This document shows, piece by piece, positions 37,216 to 46,982 of a DNA stretch of 64,000 nt. This DNA is from Geobacillus genomosp. 3 (GTDB lineage: Bacteria > Bacillota > Bacilli > Bacillales > Anoxybacillaceae), in assembly GCF_000445995.2 (NCBI RefSeq), contig NC_022080.4:1054001-1118000 (forward strand), written 5' to 3'. The notes beneath the pieces are model-generated. The model searched no databases and was not told where the DNA came from. It worked only from the letters and a program-made list of their open reading frames with translations. How positions within the stretch are numbered: the stretch's first letter is position 1; every line of letters begins with the position of its first letter. Position numbers and translations under genes: made by a program.

Positions 37216-38205
37216 ATGGGCTTTTTTCAAAAGTTGAAAGAAAAGTGGACGAAACAAGCGGACTCTGTGACCGAAAAGTTTAAGGAAGGGTTGTCAAAAA
37301 CGCGCGATTCGCTTGCGGGGAAGGTGAACGACCTCATCGCCCGCTACCGGAAAGTCGATGAAGAATTTTTTGAAGAGCTTGAGGAAATTTTAATTGCCGC
37401 TGACGTCGGCGTGGCGACCGTCATGGAACTGGTTGACGAGTTGAAAATGGAAGTAAAGCGCCGCAACATTCAAGATTCGGCGCAAATGCGCGATGTCATC
37501 GCCGAAAAGCTTGTCGATCTTTATCGCGCCGGCGCCGGCGACAGGGAGTTGACTGCTGTCAATATGCAAGAGGGCGGACTGACCGTCATTTTGTTCGTCG
37601 GCGTCAACGGCGTCGGCAAGACGACGACGATCGGAAAACTGGCGCACAAGCTGAAATCGGAAGGAAAATCGGTGCTCTTGGCCGCAGGCGACACGTTCCG
37701 TGCTGGAGCGATTGAGCAGTTGGAAGTATGGGGCGAGCGCGTCGGGGTCGATGTCATTAAGCAGGCGGCCGGCTCTGATCCCGCAGCGGTCATGTACGAC
37801 GCCATTCAGGCGGCAAAAGCGCGCGGTGTCGACGTGCTGTTATGTGATACAGCCGGACGGCTGCAAAACAAAGTGAACTTAATGAAAGAGCTTGAAAAAG
37901 TAAAGCGCGTCATCAGCCGCGAAATCCCGGGTGCTCCGCATGAAGTGTTGCTTGTGCTTGATGCGACGACCGGGCAAAATGCGATGAGCCAGGCGAAGCT
38001 GTTTAAAGAAGCGACCGATGTGACCGGCATCGTGTTGACAAAGCTCGACGGAACGGCAAAAGGCGGCATCGTGCTCGCCATTCGCAACGAGCTTGCCATC
38101 CCGGTGAAATTTGTCGGCCTCGGCGAAAAGATGGACGATTTACAGCCGTTCGATCCGGAAAAATATGTATACGGGCTATTTGCCGGCTTGTTCGACGAAC
38201 AATAA
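37216..38205 (+). CDS. ftsY: Signal recognition particle receptor FtsY
   Basis: This 329-residue GTPase docks SRP-ribosome complexes at the membrane. A short N-terminal helix takes the place of the long acidic A domain of E. coli. The NG domain has GVNGVGKTTTIGKLAHKL, AGDTFRAGAIEQLE, DTAGR, TKLDGTAKGG and the closing GLGEKMDDLQPF. The ribosome binding site AAAGGAGGAG precedes it. Its partner ffh lies 560 bases downstream. Confidence 0.96.
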   Translation: MGFFQKLKEKWTKQADSVTEKFKEGLSKTRDSLAGKVNDLIARYRKVDEEFFEELEEILIAADVGVATVMELVDELKMEVKRRNIQDSAQMRDVIAEKLVDLYRAGAGDRELTAVNMQEGGLTVILFVGVNGVGKTTTIGKLAHKLKSEGKSVLLAAGDTFRAGAIEQLEVWGERVGVDVIKQAAGSDPAAVMYDAIQAAKARGVDVLLCDTAGRLQNKVNLMKELEKVKRVISREIPGAPHEVLLVLDATTGQNAMSQAKLFKEATDVTGIVLTKLDGTAKGGIVLAIRNELAIPVKFVGLGEKMDDLQPFDPEKYVYGLFAGLFDEQ

Positions 38206-38342
38206 CGGCTAGTCGGTCAACCGCATGCCGTTTAACGGCTCATGCGGCATCGGCGTGGCCCGCATCCGCGCTTTTCCGTCAGGCTGGCGGTCAATCGCGC
38301 CCCCAGCCTTGCTTTTATGGGTTGAGAAAAATCGGCCTCATC

Positions 38343-38371
38343 TTGACAAGAGACCGGAAACAAAGTACACT
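38343..38371 (+). promoter_or_regulatory. Promoter of ylxM-ffh
   Basis: A consensus TTGACA (38343-38348), a 17-base spacer and TACACT (38366-38371) lie 48 bases before ylxM. The preceding 38220-38247 hairpin (CCGCATG and CATGCGG) may end ftsY transcription. Confidence 0.8.
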
Positions 38372-38418
38372 CACTTTTGTAAAGGGATTTTACTTAACAA
38401 TGAAGGAGGGAGCGTCCG

Positions 38419-38751
38419 GTGCTGGAAAAAACGATGCGCATGAACTATTTGTACGATTTTTATCACGCGCTGCTGACGCCGAAACAGCGCAATTATATGG
38501 CACTGTACTACTTGGACGACTACTCCCTCGGGGAAATTGCCGAACAATATGAAGTGAGCCGCCAGGCGGTGTACGATAATATCCGGCGCACGGAAGCGAT
38601 GCTCGAACAGTATGAAGAGAAGCTCAGACTGCTGCAAAAATATGAACAGCGGCGGCAGATCATCGAGCGGTTGAAAGACTACATCAGCCGGCATTATGGC
38701 GCTGACGCCGAATTGGCGGCGCTAGTGAACGAGCTTGATGAGCTCGATTAA
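38419..38751 (+). CDS. ylxM: UPF0122 family DNA-binding protein YlxM
   Basis: This 110-residue protein has a sigma-factor region-4-like helix-turn-helix ([20 protein letters not shown] and [19 protein letters not shown]), followed by a helical tail. It is nearly always encoded beside ffh in Gram-positive bacteria. In Streptococcus YlxM stimulates the SRP GTPase and interacts with the RNP. It starts with GTG at 38419 ([14 protein letters not shown]) after GAAGGAGGGA. A regulatory role on DNA is suggested by the fold but is unproven. Confidence 0.92.
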   Translation: MLEKTMRMNYLYDFYHALLTPKQRNYMALYYLDDYSLGEIAEQYEVSRQAVYDNIRRTEAMLEQYEEKLRLLQKYEQRRQIIERLKDYISRHYGADAELAALVNELDELD

Positions 38752-38765
38752 GGGGGGTGACCGCT

Positions 38766-40106
38766 ATGGCGTTTGAAGGATTGTCCGAACGTTTGCAGCA
38801 GGTGATGAACCGCATCCGTGGCAAAGGAAAAGTGACCGAGGCTGACGTAAAAGAGATGATGCGCGAAGTGCGCCTCGCTTTACTTGAGGCCGACGTCAAC
38901 TTTAAAGTAGTGAAAGATTTTGTTAAACGGGTAAGCGAGCGGGCCGTCGGGCAGGACGTGATGAAAAGCCTAACCCCCGGCCAGCAGGTGATCAAAGTCG
39001 TCAAGGAAGAACTGACGTCATTGATGGGCGGCGAACAGAGCAAAATTGCCGTCGCCAAGAAGCCGCCGACCGTCGTCATGATGGTCGGGCTGCAAGGGGC
39101 GGGGAAGACGACAACGACCGGGAAGCTCGCCAACTTGTTGCGCAAGCGACACAACCGGAAGCCGTTGCTCGTGGCTGCCGACGTTTACCGCCCGGCGGCG
39201 ATCAAGCAGCTTGAGACGCTCGGCAAACAGCTGAACGTCCCCGTCTTTTCGCTAGGGGAGCACGCCAACCCGGTCGAGATCGCCAAACAGGCGCTTGAGC
39301 GGGCGAAAGAAGAGCATTACGACTATGTGCTCATCGACACAGCCGGCCGCCTTCACATCGATGAGGCGCTCATGGATGAACTGAAACAAATGAAAGAAGC
39401 GGTCAAGCCGGATGAAATTTTCCTTGTTGTCGACGCCATGACCGGGCAAGATGCGGTCAATGTGGCGCAAAGTTTCCATGAACAGCTCGGCATTACCGGC
39501 GTCATTTTAACGAAGCTCGACGGCGATACGCGCGGTGGGGCGGCGCTGTCGATTCGCGCAGTGACAGGGGCGCCGATCAAGTTCGCCGGGATGGGTGAAA
39601 AACTTGACGCCTTGGAGCCGTTTCATCCGGAGCGGATGGCGTCGCGCATTTTAGGGATGGGCGATGTCTTGACGCTCATTGAAAAAGCGCAGGCGGCCGT
39701 CGACGAGGAAAAGGCGAAAGAGCTCGAGCAAAAAATGCGCACGGCAACGTTTACGTTCGACGACTTTTTGGAGCAGCTCGGCCAAGTGCGTAAGCTTGGC
39801 CCGCTTGACGAAATTTTAAAAATGCTGCCGGGGGCGAATAAAATCAAGGGGCTCAGCAATGTTCAAGTTGATGAAAAGCAAATCGCCCGCGTTGAAGCGA
39901 TCATCCGCTCGATGACAAAAGAAGAGAAAATGCATCCGGAAATCATCAACGGCAGCCGGAAAAAACGGATCGCCAAAGGAAGCGGCACGACCGTGCAAGA
40001 TGTGAACCGCCTGCTCAAGCAATTTGACGACATGAAAAAGATGATGAAGATGATGACGAATATGCCAAAAGGGAAGAAAAAAGGATTTCGCTTCCCATTT
40101 ATGTAA
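38766..40106 (+). CDS. ffh: Signal recognition particle protein Ffh
   Basis: This 446-residue GTPase binds 4.5S/scRNA and hydrophobic signal sequences for cotranslational targeting to the membrane. The N-domain starts [21 protein letters not shown]. The G-domain has [33 protein letters not shown] and [13 protein letters not shown]. The methionine-rich M-domain (residues ~300-446) contains the RNA-binding helix-turn-helix ([20 protein letters not shown]) and ends with [17 protein letters not shown]. The start at 38766 has GGGGGGTGA. Confidence 0.96.
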   Translation: MAFEGLSERLQQVMNRIRGKGKVTEADVKEMMREVRLALLEADVNFKVVKDFVKRVSERAVGQDVMKSLTPGQQVIKVVKEELTSLMGGEQSKIAVAKKPPTVVMMVGLQGAGKTTTTGKLANLLRKRHNRKPLLVAADVYRPAAIKQLETLGKQLNVPVFSLGEHANPVEIAKQALERAKEEHYDYVLIDTAGRLHIDEALMDELKQMKEAVKPDEIFLVVDAMTGQDAVNVAQSFHEQLGITGVILTKLDGDTRGGAALSIRAVTGAPIKFAGMGEKLDALEPFHPERMASRILGMGDVLTLIEKAQAAVDEEKAKELEQKMRTATFTFDDFLEQLGQVRKLGPLDEILKMLPGANKIKGLSNVQVDEKQIARVEAIIRSMTKEEKMHPEIINGSRKKRIAKGSGTTVQDVNRLLKQFDDMKKMMKMMTNMPKGKKKGFRFPFM

Positions 40107-40131
40107 ATGCTGCTCTGTTAAGCGAAAAACC

Positions 40132-40160
40132 TTTACAAACGACAAAAGAATTGCTAATAT
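40132..40160 (+). promoter_or_regulatory. Promoter of rpsP operon
   Basis: TTTACA (40132-40137), a 17-base spacer and TAATAT (40155-40160) lie about 40 bases before rpsP. Confidence 0.7.
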
Positions 40161-40200
40161 ACTATCTTGTGTGAACACTATACGGAGGTGCGTACAAACT

Positions 40201-40473
40201 ATGGCAGTAAAAATTCGTTTAAAACGTATGGGCGCAAAGAAAAACCCGTTCTACCGCATCGTTGTGGCGGATTCCCGCTCGCCGCGCGACGGCCGTTTCA
40301 TCGAGACGATCGGCACGTACAACCCGGTCGCCCAGCCGGCCGAAATCAAAATCGATGAAGAATTGGCGCTCAAATGGCTGCAAAACGGTGCCAAACCGTC
40401 CGATACGGTGCGCAGCTTGCTGTCGAAACAAGGCGTTTTAGAGAAGTTCCATAACTTGAAATACGGCAAATAA
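40201..40473 (+). CDS. rpsP: 30S ribosomal protein S16
   Basis: This 90-residue early-assembly protein of the small subunit binds the 5' domain of 16S rRNA. It begins [20 protein letters not shown] and has [20 protein letters not shown] and the C-terminal [16 protein letters not shown] 40201 is preceded by ACGGAGGTG. It heads the operon rpsP-khpA-ylqD-rimM-trmD, as in many bacteria. Confidence 0.97.
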   Translation: MAVKIRLKRMGAKKNPFYRIVVADSRSPRDGRFIETIGTYNPVAQPAEIKIDEELALKWLQNGAKPSDTVRSLLSKQGVLEKFHNLKYGK

Positions 40474-40484
40474 GCGGGATGCAC

Positions 40485-40721
40485 ATGAAACCGCTCATTG
40501 AAACGATCGTGAAGGCGCTTGTCGACCATCCGGAGGCGGTAGCGGTTGAAACCCGCGAGGAAAAGACGGCCATCATCTATGAACTGTCGGTGCACGGCGA
40601 GGATGTCGGCAAAGTGATCGGCAAACAAGGGCGGACGATTCATGCGATCCGCACGGTCGTCTATGCCGCCGCCGCCGGATCGCCCAAGCGGGTGATCGTG
40701 CAAGTGAAAGAAAAAGGGTGA
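40485..40721 (+). CDS. khpA: KH-domain RNA-binding protein KhpA (YlqC)
   Basis: This 78-residue protein is almost entirely one KH domain with the signature VGKVIGKQGRTIHAIRTVV, including the GKQG loop that contacts RNA. In streptococci KhpA pairs with KhpB/Jag and affects cell length and envelope genes. The start at 40485 (MKPLIETIVKAL) follows AGCGGGATG; ATG 40479 is an alternative. The stop codon lies in the terminator stem that follows. Confidence 0.92.
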   Translation: MKPLIETIVKALVDHPEAVAVETREEKTAIIYELSVHGEDVGKVIGKQGRTIHAIRTVVYAAAAGSPKRVIVQVKEKG

Positions 40722-40742
40722 GGATGTTCCTCTCCCTTTTTT
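40711..40742 (+). terminator. Terminator at the end of khpA
   Basis: AAAGGG-T-GAGGA and TCCTC-T-CCCTTT form a stem ending in TTTTTT. It overlaps the last codons of khpA, so it would let only part of transcription pass into ylqD-rimM-trmD. Confidence 0.75.
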
Positions 40743-40818
40743 GGTATGGCCGTCAATCTGTGTTTGCCGGCGGAAGCGAGGAAAAGCCGGTGACGAACCG
40801 ATGTAAAGGGGGATGAGG

Positions 40819-41205
40819 ATGAAGCTCATTCAAACGGTTGAGGTGAGGCAAATTGTCACCGAGCGGAGCAAACAGACGCTTGCAGCGGCATTTACGGCGC
40901 GCAAGCAGCAGTTGGAGCGCGAGTGCGACCAGCTTCGTTTCGAGCAAAAGCGGATGGAGAAAAGCGGGAAATACCCGCCTAGTCTCGTGAAGCAATATTT
41001 TGCTAACGAAATCGACGACCGGATGGAGAAAATCAAGCTGCTTGAGTTTCAGCTTGAACAATTACATATGCTACCGTTAGGAAGTGAATTGAAAGAGCGG
41101 GAAGTTGAGGCGCTCATTGAGGTGAACGTCGGCGACCGCTGGGAAGAGGTGACGAAAACGCGCGCCATTATCGTTGAAGATGGCGTCGTGAAAGAGATTC
41201 GCTAA
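40819..41205 (+). CDS. ylqD: YlqD family protein
   Basis: This 128-residue protein of unknown function is found in Bacillales at this position. The N-terminal half is an alpha-helical, highly charged coiled coil (about residues 12-75, with [20 protein letters not shown]). The C-terminal part is a small beta-rich domain ([20 protein letters not shown] and VVKEIR). The start at 40819 (MKLIQTVEV) has GGGGGATGAGG. Neighbours rimM and khpA suggest, by association only, a role near the ribosome. Confidence 0.85.
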   Translation: MKLIQTVEVRQIVTERSKQTLAAAFTARKQQLERECDQLRFEQKRMEKSGKYPPSLVKQYFANEIDDRMEKIKLLEFQLEQLHMLPLGSELKEREVEALIEVNVGDRWEEVTKTRAIIVEDGVVKEIR

Positions 41206-41219
41206 GGAGGGAGAAAGGG

Positions 41220-41738
41220 ATGGAACGATGGTTTAACGTCGGCAAAATCGTCAATACGCACGGCATTCGCGGCGAAGTGCGCGTCATTTCCCGCACCGAT
41301 TTTCCGGAAGAGCGGTACAAAAAAGGAAACAAGCTGTACATTTTCCGTGAACGTGACAGCGAGCCGATCGAAGTGACCGTGAAAAGCCATCGCCCCCATA
41401 AATCATTTGACTTGCTGTCGTTTGAAGGCTACGACAGCATTAACGACGTCGAGCCGTTTAAAGGGGCGATGCTGAAAGTGCCGGAAAGCCAGCTCGGTGA
41501 ACTAGGTGAAGGCGAGTATTATTTCCATGAAATTATCGGCTGTACGGTCGTGACGGAAGAAGGCAGGACAGTCGGTGCAGTCAGGGAAATTTTAACGCCG
41601 GGGGCAAACGACGTTTGGGTCGTCCGCCGCGATGACGGCACCGATGCGCTCATTCCGTACATTGATGAAGTCGTTCTTCGCGTCGATCCGGAGCACAACA
41701 TGATCATCATCCGGCCGATGAAAGGGCTGCTTGAATGA
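41220..41738 (+). CDS. rimM: Ribosome maturation factor RimM
   Basis: This 172-residue protein binds S19 and helps mature the 30S head. The N-terminal barrel domain has [19 protein letters not shown] and the C-terminal PRC-barrel domain has [16 protein letters not shown] and [10 protein letters not shown], ending in [12 protein letters not shown]. The ribosome binding site is AAGGAGGGA. It overlaps trmD by four bases. Confidence 0.96.
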   Translation: MERWFNVGKIVNTHGIRGEVRVISRTDFPEERYKKGNKLYIFRERDSEPIEVTVKSHRPHKSFDLLSFEGYDSINDVEPFKGAMLKVPESQLGELGEGEYYFHEIIGCTVVTEEGRTVGAVREILTPGANDVWVVRRDDGTDALIPYIDEVVLRVDPEHNMIIIRPMKGLLE

Positions 41739-42499
41739 TGCGGATCGATATTTTGACCTTGTTTCCCGACATGTTTTCCGGCGTGCTTGGCGAATCCATT
41801 TTAAAAAAGGCGCAAGAAAAAAAGGCTGTTCAAATCGGGCTTGTTGACTTCCGTGAGTTTGCCGATAACAAACATAAAACCGTTGACGATTATCCGTACG
41901 GTGGAGGAGCCGGCATGGTGCTGAAGCCGCAGCCGATTTTCGATGCCGTGGAACACGTGACGGCCGGGTCGCCTCGTGCGCGCATCATCTTGCTTTGCCC
42001 GCAAGGTGAGCGCTATACGCAAAAAAAGGCGGAAGAGCTCGCCAAAGAAGAGCATTTGGTGCTTATTTGCGGCCATTATGAAGGCTATGACGAGCGCATC
42101 CGCCAATATTTGGCGACCGATGAAATTTCGATCGGCGATTACATTTTAACGGGCGGCGAGCTCGGCGCCATGGTCATCGTCGACAGCGTTGTCCGGTTGC
42201 TTCCCGGCGTGCTCGGCAACGAAGCGTCGCCGGTGGACGACTCGTTCAGTTCCGGTTTGCTGGAGTATCCGCAATACACAAGACCGGCCGATTTTCGCGG
42301 TATGAAAGTGCCGGACATTTTGCTTTCCGGCAACCACCAGCTTATCGCTGAATGGCGCGAGAAAGAATCGCTCCGGCGCACGTTTATGCGCCGTCCGGAT
42401 TTGCTCGCCGACTATCCGCTCACCGAGAAGCAAAAGCAGTGGCTGAAAGAGTGGGAACATGAACGCGAAAAGGAAAACAGCGACCTTCAATGCGAATAA
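41735..42499 (+). CDS. trmD: tRNA (guanine37-N1)-methyltransferase TrmD
   Basis: This 254-residue SPOUT-class enzyme methylates G37 of tRNAs for Leu, Pro and Arg, preventing frameshifting. The trefoil-knot SAM site is in [13 protein letters not shown] and [16 protein letters not shown]. It also has [23 protein letters not shown] and [12 protein letters not shown]. Two adjacent ATG codons at 41735 and 41738 may both serve, and the first overlaps the rimM stop. Confidence 0.96.
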   Translation: MMRIDILTLFPDMFSGVLGESILKKAQEKKAVQIGLVDFREFADNKHKTVDDYPYGGGAGMVLKPQPIFDAVEHVTAGSPRARIILLCPQGERYTQKKAEELAKEEHLVLICGHYEGYDERIRQYLATDEISIGDYILTGGELGAMVIVDSVVRLLPGVLGNEASPVDDSFSSGLLEYPQYTRPADFRGMKVPDILLSGNHQLIAEWREKESLRRTFMRRPDLLADYPLTEKQKQWLKEWEHEREKENSDLQCE

Positions 42500-42502
42500 C
42501 TA

Positions 42503-42531
42503 TTGCCTGCGCCTGGCGTTTATGCTATCAT
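42503..42531 (+). promoter_or_regulatory. Dedicated rplS promoter
   Basis: TTGCCT (42503-42508), a 17-base spacer and TATCAT (42526-42531) with an upstream TGC form a good extended -10 promoter immediately after the trmD stop. Confidence 0.75.
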
Positions 42532-42536
42532 ATCTT

Positions 42537-42632
42537 TTGTGTGACTGAAGCAGTCCGCTTAAGGACGGAAAACGATGTTCCGCTGCAATGAATGAGACGC
42601 ATTGGCATGAACATCTGTGGAAGGAGTGGAAA
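42537..42632 (+). ncRNA. Candidate L19 (rplS) autoregulatory leader
   Basis: About 95 untranslated bases separate the rplS promoter from its start. They contain pairable segments (GCAGTCCGC/GCGGA-like, GTCCGCTTAAGGACGG with arms GTCC and GGAC). Bacilli have a known ribosomal protein L19 leader at this place. Assignment is by position and structure; no covariance test was possible. Confidence 0.45.
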
Positions 42633-42635
42633 ATG

Positions 42636-42986
42636 ATGCATCATTTAATCCAAGAAATTACGAAAGAACAATTGCGAACCGATTTGCCGGATTTCCGCCC
42701 GGGCGACACGGTGCGCGTCCACGTAAAAGTTGTGGAAGGCAACCGCGAACGCATCCAAGTGTTTGAAGGTGTCGTCATCAAACGGCGCGGAGCAGGCATC
42801 AGCGAAACGTTCACGGTTCGCAAAGTGTCTTACGGCGTCGGCGTTGAGCGCACGTTCCCGGTGCATACGCCGAAAATCGCGAAATTGGAAGTTATCCGCC
42901 GCGGGAAAGTCCGCCGCGCGAAATTGTACTACTTGCGTGCACTTCGCGGCAAAGCGGCGCGCATTAAAGAAAAAACGGCCCAATAA
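42636..42986 (+). CDS. rplS: 50S ribosomal protein L19
   Basis: This 116-residue protein lies at the 30S-50S interface and helps form bridges B6 and B8. It begins [18 protein letters not shown] as in G. stearothermophilus L19, and contains [11 protein letters not shown] and [14 protein letters not shown]. The C-terminal KEKTAQ differs slightly from the KEKRR ending I remember. ATG 42636 is chosen because of homology; AAGGAGTGG is just upstream. It has its own promoter and leader. Confidence 0.96.
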   Translation: MHHLIQEITKEQLRTDLPDFRPGDTVRVHVKVVEGNRERIQVFEGVVIKRRGAGISETFTVRKVSYGVGVERTFPVHTPKIAKLEVIRRGKVRRAKLYYLRALRGKAARIKEKTAQ

Positions 42987-43009
42987 CGGACAACGGTGGA
43001 TCACAGCGG

Positions 43010-43039
43010 AAAAGGAGCTTGCTTTCAAGCTCCTTTTTT
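43010..43039 (+). terminator. Terminator after rplS
   Basis: AAAAGGAGCTTG and CAAGCTCCTTTT pair perfectly around CTTT and are followed by TTC. Confidence 0.92.
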
Positions 43040-43093
43040 CACTATCCTATCCATCGGCGAAGCAGCTAAATTATCATTTTAGGTGGGAGAAAG

Positions 43094-43645
43094 ATGGAAC
43101 AGAAGAAAAGTGAATGGCGCGAGTGGTTGAAAGCCATTGTCGTCGCGGTTCTGCTGGCCGGGGGCATCCGCTACTTTATTTTCGCTCCGATTATTGTCGA
43201 CGGCTATTCAATGATGCCAACATTACATAACCACGAACGGATGATCGTCAATAAACTGGCGTATAAAATCGGCATGCCGCATCGCTTCGATATTATTGTG
43301 TTTCATGCCGAAGAAGGGAGAGACTATATTAAGCGGGTGATCGGCCTGCCGGGCGACCGCATCGAGTACAAAAACGACACGCTGTATGTGAACGGCAAGC
43401 CGTATGCAGAACCGTATTTGGACGAATATAAAAAGCAGGTGGCCGACGGGCCGTTGACCGAACCGTTTACATTAGCGGAACTAACCGGGCGGAGCACGGT
43501 GCCGGAAGGGCATTTGTTCGTCATGGGTGACAACCGCCGCTTCAGCAAAGACAGCCGCCATATCGGCTTCATCCCGATGGAGAAAGTCGTCGGCAAGGCG
43601 AATATTGTCTACTGGCCGCTCGATGACGTCCGCATTGCGAAATAA
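43094..43645 (+). CDS. lepB: Signal peptidase I
   Basis: This 183-residue membrane protease cleaves signal peptides of secreted proteins. One N-terminal membrane span is at residues 14-30 (AIVVAVLLAGGIRYFIF). The catalytic serine is Ser39 in DGYSMMPTL, the catalytic lysine is Lys80 in DYIKRVIGLPGD, and the C-terminal box is GDNRRFSKDSRHIGFI. This is the one-span Sip type typical of Gram-positives. B. subtilis has no lepB gene between rplS and rbgA, so the gene is an addition to the shared order. Confidence 0.94.
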   Translation: MEQKKSEWREWLKAIVVAVLLAGGIRYFIFAPIIVDGYSMMPTLHNHERMIVNKLAYKIGMPHRFDIIVFHAEEGRDYIKRVIGLPGDRIEYKNDTLYVNGKPYAEPYLDEYKKQVADGPLTEPFTLAELTGRSTVPEGHLFVMGDNRRFSKDSRHIGFIPMEKVVGKANIVYWPLDDVRIAK

Positions 43646-43663
43646 ACAAGGCAGGTGATGCCA

Positions 43664-44524
43664 ATGACGACGATTCAATGGTTTCCCGGTCATATGGCGA
43701 AAGCGAAACGGGAAGTGCAAGAAAAACTTAAGCTGATCGATGTGGCGTTCGAACTGCTTGACGCCCGCGTGCCCATGTCGTCACGCAATCCGATGATTGA
43801 CGATATTCTCGGGCAAAAGCCGCGCCTCATTTTGCTCAATAAAGCGGACATGGCCGATGAGGCTGTGACTGAACAATGGATTCGCTATTTCCGGGACCAA
43901 GGCCGGACGGCCATCGCCATCGATGCGCAAAGCGGGACGGGAGTCAGGCAAATCGCCGCTGTTGCCAAGGAAATGGTAAAAGAGAAGTTTGACAAAATGC
44001 GGGCGAAAGGCATTAAAAATCCGCGTCCGGTGCGAGCTCTCATTGTCGGCATTCCAAACGTCGGCAAATCGACGCTCATCAATCGGCTCGCCGGCCGCCA
44101 CATCGCCAAAACCGGCGACAAGCCGGGGGTGACGAAAGCCCAACAATGGATCAAAGTCGGCAAAGAAATGGAGCTGCTTGATACACCGGGCATTTTATGG
44201 CCAAAGTTTGAAGACGAAGACGTCGGCTTCAAGCTCGCGGTCACCGGTGCGATTAAAGATGAAATTTTGAACTTGCAAGATGTTGCCGTCTATGCGCTCC
44301 GCTTTTTGTCAGTCCATTACCCGGAACGGCTGTCGGAGCGCTATCGTCTCGACAACATCCCCGCTGACATCGTCGCCTTGTTTGACGCCATCGGCCGGCG
44401 TCGCGGCTGCCTGACGGCGGGCGGCGGCATTGACTATGACAAGGTGGCTGACATCGTTTTATACGACATTCGCACCGAAAAATTAGGACGGCTGAGCTTT
44501 GAAACGCCCGCTGCCTGGACGTAA
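43664..44524 (+). CDS. rbgA: Ribosome biogenesis GTPase RbgA (YlqF)
   Basis: This 286-residue circularly permuted GTPase is required to complete the 50S subunit (incorporating L16, L27 and L36). The G motifs come in permuted order: NKAD (G4), then [17 protein letters not shown] (G1), switch regions, and [10 protein letters not shown] (G3). A C-terminal helical RNA-binding region begins at about residue 190. The start at 43664 ([16 protein letters not shown]) is preferred, following GCAGGTGATG. A terminator overlaps its end. Confidence 0.96.
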   Translation: MTTIQWFPGHMAKAKREVQEKLKLIDVAFELLDARVPMSSRNPMIDDILGQKPRLILLNKADMADEAVTEQWIRYFRDQGRTAIAIDAQSGTGVRQIAAVAKEMVKEKFDKMRAKGIKNPRPVRALIVGIPNVGKSTLINRLAGRHIAKTGDKPGVTKAQQWIKVGKEMELLDTPGILWPKFEDEDVGFKLAVTGAIKDEILNLQDVAVYALRFLSVHYPERLSERYRLDNIPADIVALFDAIGRRRGCLTAGGGIDYDKVADIVLYDIRTEKLGRLSFETPAAWT

Positions 44525-44546
44525 TGGCGTCCGGCGGGCGTTTTTT
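44502..44546 (+). terminator. Terminator after rbgA
   Basis: AAACGCCCG and CGGGCGTTT are the outer arms, GGAC and GTCC the inner arms, followed by TTT. The stop codon is in the loop. Confidence 0.85.
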
Positions 44547-44600
44547 GCTTCACAGCAGGTTGAACATGGCCGATAGTATAAGTAGAAAAGGGAGAGAGGC

Positions 44601-45380
44601 ATGAAACGGTACACGGTGAAAGAAATTGAAGCGCTGCTCCCGGAGCTTGGCGGTGATGACGACCCGCGCTGGGAGATGCTGCGGGGCGATGAGCGAAAAA
44701 GCGTGCGGGCGTTGCTTGCTCGTTTTATGAAACAAAAAGAGCGGGAAAAAGCGATGCGGCAGCGTTGGGAAGAGCTGATGCGCTATGAGCGTGAACTGTA
44801 CGCCGCCGGCATCGAACGGATCGCCGGCATTGACGAAGCGGGACGCGGGCCGCTCGCCGGGCCGGTCGTCGCAGCGGCGGTCATTTTGCCGCCTGATGCG
44901 TATTTGCCTGGTCTTGACGATTCGAAGCGGCTGACGGCGGCCAAGCGCGAGGCGTTGTTTGCCCAAATCGAGGCGTGCGCGGTCGCTGTCGGCATCGGCA
45001 TTGTCAGTGCGGCGGAAATTGATGAGCGGAATATTTACGAAGCGACGAAGCAGGCGATGGCAAAGGCGGTGCATGCGCTCTCACCATCGCCCGACTACTT
45101 GCTCGTTGACGCGATGGCGGTGCCGTGCGCGCTGCCGCAGCGCCGCCTGATTAAAGGCGATGCCAACAGCGTTTCGATCGCCGCGGCGTCGATCATGGCC
45201 AAAGTGACGCGCGACCGGTTGATGAAAGATCTCGACCGCCGCTATCCGCAGTATGGATTTTCCCGCCATATGGGCTACGGGACGCCGGAGCATCTTGAGG
45301 CGATCCGCCGCTACGGCATAACGCCGGAGCACCGCCGCTCGTTTGCGCCGGTAAAGGAAGCGGCGGGAGCCGAAAACTAG
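44601..45380 (+). CDS. rnhB: Ribonuclease HII
   Basis: This 259-residue enzyme nicks DNA at misincorporated ribonucleotides and RNA-DNA hybrids. The catalytic acidic residues lie in [23 protein letters not shown] and [11 protein letters not shown], with [13 protein letters not shown] near the end. The first ~70 residues are the N-terminal extension typical of Bacillales enzymes ([16 protein letters not shown]). G. stearothermophilus RNase HII, well studied biochemically, is of this size. AGGGAGAG is its ribosome binding site. Confidence 0.95.
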   Translation: MKRYTVKEIEALLPELGGDDDPRWEMLRGDERKSVRALLARFMKQKEREKAMRQRWEELMRYERELYAAGIERIAGIDEAGRGPLAGPVVAAAVILPPDAYLPGLDDSKRLTAAKREALFAQIEACAVAVGIGIVSAAEIDERNIYEATKQAMAKAVHALSPSPDYLLVDAMAVPCALPQRRLIKGDANSVSIAAASIMAKVTRDRLMKDLDRRYPQYGFSRHMGYGTPEHLEAIRRYGITPEHRRSFAPVKEAAGAEN

Positions 45381-45428
45381 CCGGCCTGACGGTTGGATTA
45401 CGAATCGGAGATGAAAGGGGGACGCAAA

Positions 45429-46982
45429 ATGGTGGAGCGGATGGAACGAATCGTTCCCGTGACCGCCGCCCGCGATGCGGCATCAAGCGGACGGTTTCGG
45501 CCGGGACAGGCGGTTGTCGGGCGGGTGGAGAAGGTCGAAGAAATGGAAGGCGGGGGGCGGACAGCGCTTGTCCGCGCCGGCGGCCACATCGTGCGCGCCC
45601 GTCTCGAGGCGCCGCTTGCTGCCGGGCGCATGTATTTATTTGAAATGAAGGAAAACGGCGGCAACGTTTACTGGAAAGCGATCCCGCTTTCCGGGCGGGA
45701 GCCTGCCGTTCCCTATGAAGATGCGATCCGTCGATGGCAGCAGGCATGGAAGCTGCCCGAAGCCGCGCTCCCGGTGCTCCGCCAAGCGCTGAAAGCGGGC
45801 GCGGCTTTGACGAAGGAAGAAGCCGCGGAACTGGCGGCGACGGTGCGGAAAACCGGCCAGCCGGCCGAGGCTGAGGAAGTGCTCGCTTATTTGTTTCACC
45901 GCCGCCTCCCGCCGTCTTCCGCTATGTTTCGCGCGCTGTGGGCGGCGCGGACCGGAGAGCCGCTCGCATCGCAGCTTGGACGATTGAAAGCGGCGCTTGC
46001 CGCCCATTCTTTGAGCCCGATGGCGTCCGCGTTCACCCAAGCGGCCGATCGGCTTCTTTCGCCCCCGCTGTTCGCCTACGAGGCAGCGGTGCGCCTGTTG
46101 TTGGCGGCGGAAGAAGGAACGAAGGGGCCGGCTCATGCGCTTCTTTCCCGCCTCGGGCTTGTTCCGCTGCCGGCGGAACGGATGGCCTCCCTTCAGAAGG
46201 CGCTGCTGCAGCGGCAGTTTGCTGAAGTCGGGAAGCTGCTTAGCCTGCCGGATGAGGAAGCGTTTTTCGCGCGCTTTGTTGCTGTCGATGCCGCTTACAA
46301 AAGCGGTGCGCTTTCCGAGGCGGAAGCGAAGTTGTGGATGTCTGTCCGCGCGGCCGGCGATCCGGCGCTGTCGCTGTTTCATTGGCTGAGGCGGATCGTC
46401 GGACGCCTCGGGCTTGAGGACGAGGCGATGCTCGCCGGCGCGGTGAAAACAGGGGGTTCGTTGCCGATGGTTTCATCGTTGAGACGGCTGCTTCTTCATC
46501 TGCTCAGCGGGGCGGAAGGCAAAGAAGCCAAAGCCGCGGCAGCGGTGCTTCTTGACCGTCTTGACGGAATGGTCGTCATCGCTGGAAGCGATGGGCCGCT
46601 TGGGCATGTTTGGCTTTCTTTTCCTTGTCCGCTCGGCGGGCAAAACCGCGATTTTTCGGTTTATTGGCAAGGGCGGCGGAAGGATGGGGGGGTGTTTGAT
46701 CCCGATTACAGCCGCATTGTTTGCAGCGTAACGCTCGAAGAGCTGGGCGAAATGTTGGTCGATATGCGCGTGCAACGGCGGATCGTCCATATTTCCGTTT
46801 TTCATGATGACCCAAGGCTGCCGGAGCTCGCCCATCGCTTTGCCCCGCTGGTGAAAGAGCGTCTTCAGGCACACGGCTATTTGCTGTCGGGCATTGACGT
46901 GAAAGCGGCTGGTGCCGGTCCCCCGGCTCCTTCTGTTTTGCCGTTCGCCGCCCGTGATTGCGAGGTGGATTGGCGCATATGA
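45429..46982 (+). CDS. ylqG: YlqG protein with FliK-like C-terminal domain
   Basis: This 517-residue protein has no firm function. The first 120 residues are beta-rich (RFRPGQAVVGRVEKVEE). The long middle is alanine- and leucine-rich helix. The last ~120 residues (LGHVWLSFPCPLGGQNRDF to LLSGIDVKA) resemble the C-terminal domain of flagellar hook-length control protein FliK. There is no signal peptide. The start at 45429 (MVERMERIVPV) follows GAAAGGGGGA. It overlaps ylqH, which resembles the partner that FliK contacts in FlhB, so the two may act together. Confidence 0.75.
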   Translation: MVERMERIVPVTAARDAASSGRFRPGQAVVGRVEKVEEMEGGGRTALVRAGGHIVRARLEAPLAAGRMYLFEMKENGGNVYWKAIPLSGREPAVPYEDAIRRWQQAWKLPEAALPVLRQALKAGAALTKEEAAELAATVRKTGQPAEAEEVLAYLFHRRLPPSSAMFRALWAARTGEPLASQLGRLKAALAAHSLSPMASAFTQAADRLLSPPLFAYEAAVRLLLAAEEGTKGPAHALLSRLGLVPLPAERMASLQKALLQRQFAEVGKLLSLPDEEAFFARFVAVDAAYKSGALSEAEAKLWMSVRAAGDPALSLFHWLRRIVGRLGLEDEAMLAGAVKTGGSLPMVSSLRRLLLHLLSGAEGKEAKAAAAVLLDRLDGMVVIAGSDGPLGHVWLSFPCPLGGQNRDFSVYWQGRRKDGGVFDPDYSRIVCSVTLEELGEMLVDMRVQRRIVHISVFHDDPRLPELAHRFAPLVKERLQAHGYLLSGIDVKAAGAGPPAPSVLPFAARDCEVDWRI

